From positions 18,020 through 82,019 of the forward strand of contig MVRP01000004.1 of the NCBI GenBank assembly GCA_002067405.1: 64,000 bases of DNA. The letters are read 5' to 3'. Both the position numbers and the translations under genes were made by a program. Every line of letters starts with the position of its first letter. Within the stretch, counting starts at the first letter, position 1. This DNA comes from Syntrophorhabdaceae bacterium PtaU1.Bin034. GTDB taxonomy: Bacteria > Desulfobacterota_G > Syntrophorhabdia > Syntrophorhabdales > WCHB1-27. Below the pieces are notes generated by a model. That model did not search any database, was not told where the DNA came from, and worked only from the letters and a program-made list of their open reading frames with translations. Shown in pieces: positions 27,181 to 35,564 of the stretch.

Positions 27181-28305
27181 ATGAAAAGAACAGCCCTGAT
27201 GATCATATCGCTCTTTTTCTTCGCCACAACCCCAGTAATGGGGAAGGAGACGATCAGGATAGGGTTTATCACTCCCCTAACGGGTGATGTAAAAACTTTC
27301 GGCGAATCGGCGAGAAACGCTTTCTCGATCGCCCTCGAAGAGTACGGAAAGACGGGCAAGTACACGATCCAGCCGATGATCGCAGATGACAGGAACGACC
27401 CGACCGAGGGTGCAAATGCCGCACTCAAGCTGATCACCCAGGATAAGGTCCTGGCGTTCATCGGCCCCCTCACCTCCAAGGTCGCCATACCGGTCAGCGA
27501 GATCGCCGTTAAGTACAAGGTACCCATGATCACGGGTACCGCGACGAATCCTAAGGTGACCATCCGTGACAACAGGAGGAAACCGTACGTTTTCCGGGCG
27601 TGCTTCATTGATCCTTTCCAGGGGACTGTCGCGGCGACCTTTGCATCCAGGGACCTTAAAGCGAAAACAGCAGCAATCCTGTACGACGTGGGGAACGACT
27701 ATTCGAAAGGCTTGGCGGAGGTCTTCAGATCCACTTTACAGAAGGCTAAAGGCAGCGTAGTCGCTTACGAATCTTACCAGAAGGATGACGTCGATTTTTC
27801 TTCGCTGGTGACAAAAGTAGGTATCAAGAAACCGGATGTTATCTTTCTCCCCGACTACTACAACAAAGTCGCGCTCATCGCCAGGCAAATCCGCGAGAGA
27901 GGCGTGAAATCGTTGCTGATCGGAGGCGATGGATGGGATTCTCCCGAGTTGGTGAAAATAGGCGGCAATGCCATAATAGGAGGCTACTTCACCAACCATT
28001 ATTCCGCTGAGCGCAAGGATAAGGTGGCCGAGAAGTTCATCAGTCGCTACAAAGAAAAGTATGGGGCCGTGCCGGACACCTTTGCAGCTCTGAGCTATGA
28101 CGCAACAATGATCCTCCTCAAGACCCTGGACGGGCTTAAACAGCCTACAGCGGAGGCGCTTTCCAAATCGCTCGCTCAATTGAAGAATTTTAAGGGTGTC
28201 ACCGGCACGATAGGATTCGACAAGAATGGGGACGCGGTGAAGTCCGCGGTAATATTGAAGGTGGAGAAGGAAGGACCCAGGTACGTCACCACCGTAAATC
28301 CCTGA
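27181..28305 (+). CDS. livK: Branched-chain amino acid ABC transporter, periplasmic binding protein
   Basis: A class I periplasmic binding protein (374 aa) with the signal sequence MKRTALMIISLFFFATTPVMG, then KETIRIGFITPLTGDVKTFGES, the standard start of Leu/Ile/Val-binding proteins. Further family landmarks are DDRNDPTEGANAALKLI, AFIGPLTSKVAIPVSEIA and YDVGNDYSKGLAEVF. GAGAGGAG precedes the start. It is followed by two permease and two ATPase genes, a complete high-affinity uptake system. The ligand could be a branched-chain amino acid or another small amide or aromatic acid, as this family is broad. Confidence 0.93.
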   Translation: MKRTALMIISLFFFATTPVMGKETIRIGFITPLTGDVKTFGESARNAFSIALEEYGKTGKYTIQPMIADDRNDPTEGANAALKLITQDKVLAFIGPLTSKVAIPVSEIAVKYKVPMITGTATNPKVTIRDNRRKPYVFRACFIDPFQGTVAATFASRDLKAKTAAILYDVGNDYSKGLAEVFRSTLQKAKGSVVAYESYQKDDVDFSSLVTKVGIKKPDVIFLPDYYNKVALIARQIRERGVKSLLIGGDGWDSPELVKIGGNAIIGGYFTNHYSAERKDKVAEKFISRYKEKYGAVPDTFAALSYDATMILLKTLDGLKQPTAEALSKSLAQLKNFKGVTGTIGFDKNGDAVKSAVILKVEKEGPRYVTTVNP

Positions 28306-28344
28306 AAGGAAAATAACTCGGTGCAAGTACGGGGAATATGATAC

Positions 28345-28381
28345 GGCCCAAGGCTCCGGGCTGCACAGTCTTGTGCGGGCC
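28345..28381 (+). promoter_or_regulatory. Intercistronic stem-loop between livK and livH
   Basis: GGCCC at 28345-28349 can pair with GGGCC at 28377-28381, closing an inner stem GCACA (28363-28367)/TGTGC (28372-28376) with a GTCT loop. There is no T-run, so it is not a standard terminator. Hairpins here often stabilise the upstream binding-protein mRNA and raise its yield over the permease; that role is inferred. Confidence 0.4.
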
Positions 28382-28420
28382 TGAACACCTGACGCGACTC
28401 CAAACGCGCCTTCCGGTTTA

Positions 28421-29311
28421 ATGGAACTTCTCAGTTACATCCTCCAGCAGTTGATAAATGGCCTGCAACTCGGCGCAGTATACGCCCTCATAGCTTTGGG
28501 CTACACCATGGTTTACGGGGTGCTCCGGCTCATCAACTTCGCTCACGGCGATATTTTCATGTTCGGTACCTTTGTCGCCTATTATCTGATCGCCAAATGG
28601 CAGATGCCCATTTACCTCGTCTTCATTATCACCATGGCCTCTACCGCTGCCCTTGGTTTTGTCGTGGAGAAGGTGGCGTACAAGCCGCTTCGCGGCGCCC
28701 CGAAAATATCGCTCCTCATCACCGCCGTCGGCGTTTCCCTTTTTCTCGAATATTTTTTGAGCCTTAACAGCATTTTTACCCCCAATTACATCGCCTTCCC
28801 GAGGCCCTTCGAGGTTGTCGGCTATGATTTGTCCGTCGTCATGGTAACCAACATTCAGCTCATCATCTTTTCGGTCACGGCAGTATCACTTTTCCTGCTT
28901 TACCTGCTGATCTACAAATCGAAGCACGGGAGGGCCATGAGGGCCGTATCGCACGACCAGGAGACAGCGTCGCTTATGGGCATCAATGTTGACGCCACCA
29001 TCTCCTTCACCTTCATAATCGGTACGGCGCTTGCCGGCATAGGCGGCATCCTTTACGGCTTTGCCTACCCCCAGATCAATGTATTCATGGGCATCATGCC
29101 GGGCATAAAATCCTTTATCGCAGCGGTGCTCGGTGGCATAGGCCTGGTTCACGGGGCAGTTGTCGGAGGGATTTTCATCGGCATCTCGGAGGTATTCGTT
29201 TCCGCCTTCATTTCCTCTACCTTACGTGACGGGTTCATTTTTCTCATCCTTCTTTTCGTTCTCTTGTTCAGGCCAAATGGAATTTTCGGAAAAAGGATAG
29301 AGAAGGTATGA
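28421..29311 (+). CDS. livH: Branched-chain amino acid ABC transporter permease LivH
   Basis: An inner-membrane permease (296 aa) with about eight hydrophobic helices. The family landmarks are QQLINGLQLGAVYALIALGYTMVYG at the N-terminus, INFAHGDIFMFG, and the C-terminal FIAAVLGGIGLVHGAVVGG coupling region that contacts the ATPase. It begins 115 bases after livK and overlaps livM by four bases (ATGA). Confidence 0.95.
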   Translation: MELLSYILQQLINGLQLGAVYALIALGYTMVYGVLRLINFAHGDIFMFGTFVAYYLIAKWQMPIYLVFIITMASTAALGFVVEKVAYKPLRGAPKISLLITAVGVSLFLEYFLSLNSIFTPNYIAFPRPFEVVGYDLSVVMVTNIQLIIFSVTAVSLFLLYLLIYKSKHGRAMRAVSHDQETASLMGINVDATISFTFIIGTALAGIGGILYGFAYPQINVFMGIMPGIKSFIAAVLGGIGLVHGAVVGGIFIGISEVFVSAFISSTLRDGFIFLILLFVLLFRPNGIFGKRIEKV

Positions 29312-30270
29312 ACTTCTTCAAGGGCGCCAGGCGATTTCTGCTCATCAGCACGGCCGCGTACATTCTGCTTAAAGGCCTCTTTCTCTCCGGGCTCGTCACG
29401 GAGTATATTCAGCAAATCACGCTCTTTTCCCTCATTGTGATACTGGCGTCTCTCGGTCTCAACGTCATTTACGGATACACAGGTCAGTTTTCTCTCGGCC
29501 ACGCAGCCTTTTACGGGATCGGTGCCTATACGTCGGCCTACCTGACGCACCTGCTGTCCGTAGAATCAGCCCTTCCCCTGCTTCCGATCCTGCTTTTCAG
29601 CGGCCTTTTCTCCGCCCTCATCGGCTATCTCATCGGCCTTCCCATCCTTCGGCTGCGTGACGATTTCTTGGCCATCGCCACCCTCGGTTTCGGCATTCTC
29701 GTCAGGGTGTTGCTCGACAACTCCGACAAAGTGGCGGAAGTACTGGGCGGACCGCGAGGATTCGTAGGCATATCAAGGATAACCAATCTGGAGATCGTCT
29801 TTTTCGTCCTGGTATTCCTTATCCTGATAACCAGGAACCTCATCTTTTCGAAATACGGGCTCTTCTGGCAATGCATCAAGGATGACGAGCTTGCTTCAAC
29901 CGCATTCGGCGTCGATACGGGAAGAATGAAATCCATGGCCTTCACTTACGGCTGTTTTCTGGCCGGTGTTGCCGGGGGGCTCTATGCGCATCTGTACACC
30001 TTTCTCCACCCCTCCAACTTCGATTTCCTTAAGTCGATCGACTTCCTGATCATCGTCATTATCGGAGGAATGGGGAGCATCACCGGGACAATCCTCGCCG
30101 GGCTGTTATGGGTGGGTTTTATCGAAGGCCTTCGCATCGTCCTGCCTGCCGGTATACTCGACCTGAGATGGGTCTTTATCCCCATATTCCTGATCATCCT
30201 TATGATGTGGCGGCCTCACGGTCTCATTACCGAAAAAGAATCCAGATTTCTCGGGATCGGCAAGACATGA
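29308..30270 (+). CDS. livM: Branched-chain amino acid ABC transporter permease LivM
   Basis: The second permease (320 aa), with about eight to ten membrane helices. Landmarks: ASLGLNVIYGYTGQFSLGHAAFYGIGAYTSAYL (the GxxSLGHAAF signature), LRLRDDFLAIATLGFG and the coupling-helix region IIVIIGGMGSITGTILAGLLW. It starts as an ATGA overlap with livH and ends as an ATGA overlap with livG. Confidence 0.96.
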   Translation: MNFFKGARRFLLISTAAYILLKGLFLSGLVTEYIQQITLFSLIVILASLGLNVIYGYTGQFSLGHAAFYGIGAYTSAYLTHLLSVESALPLLPILLFSGLFSALIGYLIGLPILRLRDDFLAIATLGFGILVRVLLDNSDKVAEVLGGPRGFVGISRITNLEIVFFVLVFLILITRNLIFSKYGLFWQCIKDDELASTAFGVDTGRMKSMAFTYGCFLAGVAGGLYAHLYTFLHPSNFDFLKSIDFLIIVIIGGMGSITGTILAGLLWVGFIEGLRIVLPAGILDLRWVFIPIFLIILMMWRPHGLITEKESRFLGIGKT

Positions 30271-31037
30271 AAGCCCTTGAAGTCATCGAACTGAGCAAGA
30301 GCTTTGGTGGGGTGCAGGCAGTCGACAGACTCTCCTTCTCCGTGGAAGAACACGAAACCCTCGGTATTATAGGACCAAACGGAGCGGGCAAGACCACGGT
30401 CTTCAATCTGATAACCGGACTCTATCAGCCCAACTCAGGAAGAGTCGCGTTTTTCGGGAAGGATATCACCAATATCCATCCTTCCCGCCCGATCTCTCTC
30501 GGCATTGCCAGGACTTTCCAGAATCTTCGGCTCTTTAGAAACCTCAGCGTTCTGAAGAATGTGACCGTTCCCATTCTCGCAGGTGAAGGTTACGGTCCCG
30601 CTGCTGCTGTATTTGAATCCCAAAGTTACATAAGGGCCGAGAGGGATGCGCAGCAAAAGGCAATCGATCTCCTCGAGTTTTTCCGGCTCTCGGGAAAGGC
30701 CGACCAGCTTGCCGAGAGCTTGCCCTACGGAGAACAGCGAAGGCTGGAGCTCGCGAGGGCCCTCGCCGCTAACCCCCGACTGCTGCTCATCGACGAGCCG
30801 GGAGCCGGGATGAACCCCAGGGAGATCCAGGATCTTCTGGCGGACATAAGGGAAATCAGGGAAAAGTTCCATCTGACCATCCTCATTATCGAGCATCAGA
30901 TGGGCCTGATCATGAATCTCTCTGACAGGCTGGTCGTTATGGACTTCGGAGAGAAAATTGCCGAAGGCACGCCGCAGGAAATCAAGAAAGACCCGAACGT
31001 TATCGAAGCGTATCTCGGGGAAGAATTCAAATGCTGA
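30267..31037 (+). CDS. livG: Branched-chain amino acid ABC transporter ATPase LivG
   Basis: A cytoplasmic ATP-binding subunit (256 aa). Walker A is GPNGAGKTT, the signature loop is LPYGEQRRLELARAL (a variant of LSGGQ typical of LivG), Walker B is LLLIDEPGAGM, and the H-loop sits in IIEHQMGLIM. The ATG at 30267 overlaps the livM stop; the frame runs further upstream but only re-reads livM. It ends overlapping the livF start by seven bases. Confidence 0.96.
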   Translation: MKALEVIELSKSFGGVQAVDRLSFSVEEHETLGIIGPNGAGKTTVFNLITGLYQPNSGRVAFFGKDITNIHPSRPISLGIARTFQNLRLFRNLSVLKNVTVPILAGEGYGPAAAVFESQSYIRAERDAQQKAIDLLEFFRLSGKADQLAESLPYGEQRRLELARALAANPRLLLIDEPGAGMNPREIQDLLADIREIREKFHLTILIIEHQMGLIMNLSDRLVVMDFGEKIAEGTPQEIKKDPNVIEAYLGEEFKC

Positions 31038-31750
31038 GGATCTCGAATCTCCATGTCGCATACGGTGCAATAAAGGCCCTTGACGGTGTCACTGTAGAGG
31101 TGTTCGAAGGAGAGATACTCAGCATTATCGGCGCCAACGGTGCGGGCAAGAGCACGCTGCTCAAAACGGTTGCGGGCATTCTCAAGCCTACATCAGGAGA
31201 CGTTGCGTTCAAGGGGCGAATCATCACAAAGGAAAGACCGGACAGAATCATGAGGCTCGGAATCTGCATGGTTCCCGAGGGGCGCCGTATCTTTCCCGAC
31301 CTGTCGGTAAAGGAAAATCTCGACATCGGCGCCTACACGCTGAAAAGCCGGGAACTGAAGCATTCGCTGTTCGACATGGTGGTTGCCACTTTCCCGAGGC
31401 TTAAGGAAAGGCTCAGACAGCACGCGGGCACCCTTTCGGGTGGGGAACAGCAGATGCTCGCCCTCGGAAGGGCACTCATGGGGAATCCGGAACTTCTCCT
31501 CCTCGACGAACCTTCCATGGGCCTCTCACCCATAATGACCCGGGAGATCTTTTCCCTCATAAAAAAGATCAATACGGAGAAAGGGATAGCCATTGTCCTT
31601 GTTGAACAGAATGCCCATATGGCACTAGATTATTCTCATCGGAGCTATGTGCTTGAAACCGGGCAGGTAGTCATGCAGGGTAGATCATCTGAAGTCAAAT
31701 GCAACCCTGAGATCATCGAGGCCTACCTCGGTTTCGAACTGTTGGAATAG
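31031..31750 (+). CDS. livF: Branched-chain amino acid ABC transporter ATPase LivF
   Basis: The second ATPase (239 aa). Walker A GANGAGKST, signature LSGGEQQMLALGRAL, Walker B LLLLDEPSMGL and the H-loop residue position in VLVEQNAHMAL, where LivF proteins carry Gln rather than His. CMVPEGRRIFPDLSVKENL is diagnostic of LivF. It is the last gene of the liv operon; tRNA-Ser begins 72 bases later. Confidence 0.96.
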   Translation: MLRISNLHVAYGAIKALDGVTVEVFEGEILSIIGANGAGKSTLLKTVAGILKPTSGDVAFKGRIITKERPDRIMRLGICMVPEGRRIFPDLSVKENLDIGAYTLKSRELKHSLFDMVVATFPRLKERLRQHAGTLSGGEQQMLALGRALMGNPELLLLDEPSMGLSPIMTREIFSLIKKINTEKGIAIVLVEQNAHMALDYSHRSYVLETGQVVMQGRSSEVKCNPEIIEAYLGFELLE

Positions 31751-31822
31751 CCCATGCGACGGCCCTGCGGGCGCAACCACTACTTGAGGAATCTCTGCCC
31801 GCTATGGTATAACAATACCATT

Positions 31823-31916
31823 GGAGAGATGTCCGAGCGGCTGAAGGAGCACGACTGGAAATCGTGTGTGCTGGCTAAAACTGGCACCGAGGGTTCAAAT
31901 CCCTCTCTCTCCGCCA
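31823..31916 (+). tRNA. tRNA-Ser (anticodon GGA)
   Basis: A 94-base class II tRNA with encoded CCA. The acceptor GGAGAGA pairs with TCTCTCC, the anticodon stem CACGA/TCGTG holds the loop CTGGAAA (anticodon GGA), a long variable arm follows, and the T-arm is GAGGG-TTCAAAT-CCCTC. A serine identity is consistent with the long variable arm. Confidence 0.95.
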
Positions 31917-32028
31917 TTCTTTGGGAACAAGATAGGCAGGAAATAGAGAAGTTGAGAAGATAAGAGGTTGAGAAGATAAAGAAAAATCTTTTCCTCCTTG
32001 CTCCTCAATCATCACAGGACTTAAAGAT

Positions 32029-32124
32029 GGCCGGGCCCTGCGCAACGCGAAGGTTACGAACCCCGTCAGGTCCGGAAGGAAGCAGCGGTAGTAGCTTCTC
32101 CGTGTGCCGCAGGTCACCTGGCCT
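32029..32124 (+). ncRNA. ffs: Signal recognition particle 4.5S RNA (small bacterial type)
   Basis: The conserved SRP apical domain is visible: CAGGTCCGGAAGGAAGCAGC with the GGAA tetraloop (about 32067-32090). The flanks GGCC...CTGCG and CGCAG...GGCC pair to form the long stem. A T-rich run (TTATTATTTTTTT) follows directly and probably terminates transcription. The order tRNA-Ser, SRP RNA, dnaX, ybaB, recR recurs in many bacteria. Ends are approximate to a few bases. Confidence 0.92.
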
Positions 32125-32238
32125 TATTATTTTTTTGATTCTATCGGGACGCAGAAAAATTGAGAAAAGCCTTCTCAGAGAAATCACACACGGCTCGCAC
32201 TCCTCGCCACCTGTTTCTCACCCGTCGCTGATCAGAAG

Positions 32239-33819
32239 ATGAGCTACACAGTCATTGCAAGGCGGTGGAGGCCGAGGAAGTTCGAAGATGTGGTCGGGCA
32301 ACCGCACATCGTTACTACCCTCAAGAACTCGGTAAAAAGCGGAAGAATAGCGCATGCTTACCTTTTTTCAGGACCGCGAGGCGTGGGGAAGACTTCCATT
32401 TCACGGATACTGGCGAAGGCGGTAAACTGCGTTGAAGGTGTAAGAGAGGAACCCTGCAATGTGTGCCCCACATGCACTGCAATCGACAGCGGGGGTTTTG
32501 TCGATGTGATCGAGATCGACGCAGCTTCCAACAGAGGCATCGATGAAATAAGGGAGTTGCGGGAGACTGTGCGCTACCTTCCCATGGAGGGGAGATATAA
32601 GGTATACATCATTGACGAAGCCCATATGCTCACAGAGCCGGCATTCAACGCTCTCCTGAAAACCCTCGAGGAGCCGCCCGGCCACAACATCTTCGTGCTG
32701 GCCACCACGGAATCCCAGAAAATCCCCTACACCATCATGTCGCGTTGCCAGCGGTTCGATTTCAGGAGAATATCAGAGGCCCACATCGTCGAACAACTGA
32801 AACGGATTTGCCAGGACGAGGGGATAAGCTACGAAGAGAAAGTGCTTAACTATGTGGTGCGCGAAGCAGACGGAAGCCTTCGTGACGCCGAATCCATACT
32901 GGACCAGGTTATTTCTTACAGCGGCATGCATATCTCCGAAAAAGACGTTATTGACGTGATCGGGGTGGTCCAGAGAGAAGTGGCGTATGATATGGTGAGG
33001 TGCATCATCGAGAGAGATGCAAAAGGCGGATTGGAACTGATCGCCCGGACACTCGAGCAGGGGCACGATGTCTATCAGGTGTACAGAGGGCTGGTCTCCT
33101 TCCTGAGGGACCTCCTGATGATAAAGGTCTGGAATGACAAGCCCCCCTTTGTCTTTATGGACAGCGAGGAGTACGAAAGGACGAAGGGCCTCCTGAAGAG
33201 GGTCGAGTACTATGAGATACAGAACATGGTGCACCATATTCTGCAGGCCGAGGACCTGATCCGTGGGGTCTTTCCCAAGATCTCGCTGGAGATCCTTTTT
33301 ATAAACCTTTACAACCTCGGGCAGTTGAGGGATGTGGAGAGAATACTCGAAAGCCGGACCGCGCAGGCGCGGGAACCGGAGAGAAAGACTGATGTCCATG
33401 AGCGCCGCGAACCGATTGCCGAAAAAAGGCATGTTGAATATCCGGCGGCCGCCGAAAAGACAGTACAGCACCAAGAGTACGAAACGCACGAAACAATCGA
33501 AAAGCGTTCTCCCGTCGCGGAGATCCCCGTCCAGCAGGAGGCCGGAGATTTTGTGAGCTATCTTAGAGCAAAAAGTGTCAGGCTCTTCGGCTTTTTCGGT
33601 TCCCTGGACATGAATGCCGAAGACGACACGGTCGTGGTCTCCCTTGACAAGCGGTCGGACTACCTTAAAGAACAGACAGATATCGTCAACGAGTTTAAGA
33701 ACCATGCGTCCGATTTCTTCGGAAAAGAGATGAGAGTTCGTTTTGTTGCTGCGTCAGGCGAGAGAACGGACACTATCGATGATTATGTGAAGGAAGCGGA
33801 GCGCTTATTCAAGATCTAA
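32239..33819 (+). CDS. dnaX: DNA polymerase III subunit gamma/tau
   Basis: The clamp-loader ATPase (526 aa). Walker A GPRGVGKTS is at 45-53, the four zinc cysteines are Cys64, Cys73, Cys76 and Cys79 (NVCPTC), the Walker B/DEAH box DEAHML is at 126-131, and sensor 1 lies in VLATTESQKIP. Domain III follows to about residue 365. A short charged linker then leads to a small C-terminal region shorter than E. coli tau. It begins 115 bases after the SRP RNA and is followed by ybaB and recR in one transcription unit. Confidence 0.97.
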   Translation: MSYTVIARRWRPRKFEDVVGQPHIVTTLKNSVKSGRIAHAYLFSGPRGVGKTSISRILAKAVNCVEGVREEPCNVCPTCTAIDSGGFVDVIEIDAASNRGIDEIRELRETVRYLPMEGRYKVYIIDEAHMLTEPAFNALLKTLEEPPGHNIFVLATTESQKIPYTIMSRCQRFDFRRISEAHIVEQLKRICQDEGISYEEKVLNYVVREADGSLRDAESILDQVISYSGMHISEKDVIDVIGVVQREVAYDMVRCIIERDAKGGLELIARTLEQGHDVYQVYRGLVSFLRDLLMIKVWNDKPPFVFMDSEEYERTKGLLKRVEYYEIQNMVHHILQAEDLIRGVFPKISLEILFINLYNLGQLRDVERILESRTAQAREPERKTDVHERREPIAEKRHVEYPAAAEKTVQHQEYETHETIEKRSPVAEIPVQQEAGDFVSYLRAKSVRLFGFFGSLDMNAEDDTVVVSLDKRSDYLKEQTDIVNEFKNHASDFFGKEMRVRFVAASGERTDTIDDYVKEAERLFKI

Positions 33820-33832
33820 CAAGGAGGAAGTA

Positions 33833-34147
33833 ATGTCAAAGGGTTTTGGGCAGATTTTGAACCAGGCAAAAAAGATGCAGGAGCGGTTTCAAAGACTGCA
33901 GGAAGAGATGGAGACAAAGACGGTAGAGGGACAGTCCGGGGGCGGAATGGTGACGTGCGTGGTCAATGGCAAGCAGGACCTCATTTCCCTCAAGATCTCC
34001 GACGAGATATGGGAAGAACGTGACAAGGAAATGCTGGAAGATCTCATCATTGCGGCCATCAATGAAGGGTTGAACAAGTCGAAAGACATGTGGAAAGACG
34101 AGCTGTCGAAGATAACGGGCGGAATGCAGCTCCCGTTTGGGATGTAA
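33833..34147 (+). CDS. ybaB: YbaB/EbfC nucleoid-associated protein
   Basis: A small DNA-binding protein (104 aa) of the YbaB/EbfC family, a tweezer-shaped dimer. GFGQILNQAKKMQERFQRLQEEM is the N-terminal helix, then VEGQSGGGMVTCVVNGKQDLISLKI and the C-terminal helix. AAGGAGG precedes the start. It lies between dnaX and recR as in most bacteria; its stop abuts the recR ATG. Confidence 0.95.
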   Translation: MSKGFGQILNQAKKMQERFQRLQEEMETKTVEGQSGGGMVTCVVNGKQDLISLKISDEIWEERDKEMLEDLIIAAINEGLNKSKDMWKDELSKITGGMQLPFGM

Positions 34148-34753
34148 ATGCTTTACCCTGAACCAATAGAACGGTTAATAGAGCATCTGTCCAAGCTGCC
34201 CGGCATAGGGAAAAAGACTGCAACGAGACTCGCTTTTTTTCTCCTGAACGCCCGCCAGGCTTATGTAGGCGATCTCTCTCAAAGCATTGCGGAGATAAAG
34301 GACAAAATACGGCTTTGCAGCACCTGTTTCAATATAACCGATATCGATCCCTGCCATATATGTCGTGACGAGAAACGGGACAAAAATGTCCTTTGTGTGG
34401 TTGAAGAGCCGTCTCATATGATGGTCATCGAACAGGCATACCCGGGCATTTACCGGTATCATATACTCCACGGGGTGATAAATCCTATTGAGGGGATCGG
34501 GCCCGAAGAGATCAGGATCCCTGAGATGAAGGAGCGGATAATCAGGGAAGGAATAAAAGAGCTGATTATCGCCACGAACCCTACCATAGAAGGGAACACC
34601 ACGGCGCATTACATCGCCGAGCTTACCAAATCGTATCAGGTGAAGATCTCCCGTATTGCCTCCGGCATACCCATTGGTGGAGATATCGTTTATATCGATC
34701 CTCTTACTATCAAGAGCGCGCTCGACAACCGGAGGAATTTAAAGGAAGGTTAA
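34148..34753 (+). CDS. recR: Recombination protein RecR
   Basis: A gap-repair protein acting with RecF/RecO to load RecA (201 aa). The N-terminal helix-hairpin-helix LSKLPGIGKKTATRLAFFLL, the zinc finger CSTCFNITDIDPCHIC, and the Toprim domain with VVEEPSHMMVIEQ and ATNPTIEGNTTAHYI are all present, ending in a RecR-type GGDIVYIDPLTI motif. It begins on the base after the ybaB stop. Confidence 0.97.
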   Translation: MLYPEPIERLIEHLSKLPGIGKKTATRLAFFLLNARQAYVGDLSQSIAEIKDKIRLCSTCFNITDIDPCHICRDEKRDKNVLCVVEEPSHMMVIEQAYPGIYRYHILHGVINPIEGIGPEEIRIPEMKERIIREGIKELIIATNPTIEGNTTAHYIAELTKSYQVKISRIASGIPIGGDIVYIDPLTIKSALDNRRNLKEG

Positions 34754-34855
34754 CGATAAAACCAAGGGCGGACAGAAGACGGTGATACCGTACATGCTTC
34801 ATATGCCTCTGTTCAGCCGCTCGATGTTTTATTCAAGGAGACAGGAAAGCATCCT

Positions 34856-35530
34856 ATGGAGTTAATAAAATACGGCCTCGACATAATAATGCACCTGGAC
34901 AAACACCTGGGTCTTATAATTCAGGAGTACGGTTTTTGGACCCACATGCTCCTGTTTCTCATTATCTTTTGCGAGACAGGTCTTGTGATAATGCCGTTCC
35001 TTCCCGGGGATTCGCTCCTTTTTGCCGCGGGCACCTTCGCAGCCCTCGGTTCCCTCGATCTTACGTGGCTCGCCGTCTCCCTGTCGGTTGCCGCTATAGC
35101 AGGGGACACGGTGAACTACTGGATAGGCTGCATCGCCGGACCAAAAGTCTTCTCAAGCGGAACTTCGCGGCTGCTTAACAGGCAACATCTGGCTCGAACG
35201 CATCAATTCTACGAGAAGTACGGAGGCAAGACCATCATTATCGCGCGTTTCGTGCCGATAATTCGCACCTTTGCCCCGTTTGTCGCAGGCATTGGGAGCA
35301 TGACGTACAGCCGCTTTATCGTATATAACATCGCAGGCGGCATCGCATGGATACTCATCTTCACCTTCGGGGGCTATTTTTTCGGCAACATCCCGATCGT
35401 CAGACGGAATTTCACTCTTGTTATCCTTGCCATCATCATTATATCAGTACTTCCGGGAGTAATTGAGTTCCTGCGGCAAAGGAGAAAGGCAACACAGGAG
35501 AGAACCGCGGAAAGCCTGTTTCCGGATTGA
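34856..35530 (+). CDS. DedA family membrane protein
   Basis: A polytopic inner-membrane protein (224 aa) of the DedA/SNARE-associated family, whose members include undecaprenyl-phosphate and phospholipid translocases. Landmarks: ETGLVIMPFLPGDSLLFAAGTFAA, where DedA has the PGE/PGD re-entrant motif; GDTVNYWIGC; and ARFVPIIRTFAPFVAGIGSM, the conserved R-P-x-R-T segment. AAGGAG lies 10 bases upstream of the ATG. The preceding 100 bases after recR contain no gene. Confidence 0.9.
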   Translation: MELIKYGLDIIMHLDKHLGLIIQEYGFWTHMLLFLIIFCETGLVIMPFLPGDSLLFAAGTFAALGSLDLTWLAVSLSVAAIAGDTVNYWIGCIAGPKVFSSGTSRLLNRQHLARTHQFYEKYGGKTIIIARFVPIIRTFAPFVAGIGSMTYSRFIVYNIAGGIAWILIFTFGGYFFGNIPIVRRNFTLVILAIIIISVLPGVIEFLRQRRKATQERTAESLFPD

Positions 35531-35564
35531 CAATCGCGGTAGCCCTGTGGTAAACCAAAACGCC

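Noticed and set aside
31754..31963. 69-aa frame over tRNA-Ser
   Set aside because: It contains the whole tRNA-Ser sequence; the translation is a by-product.
33418..33430. A-run (GAAAAAAGG) in dnaX as a programmed frameshift site
   Set aside because: The zero-frame codons are GAA AAA AGG, not the A AAA AAG arrangement needed for -1 slippage, and no shifted stop or stimulatory structure is evident.
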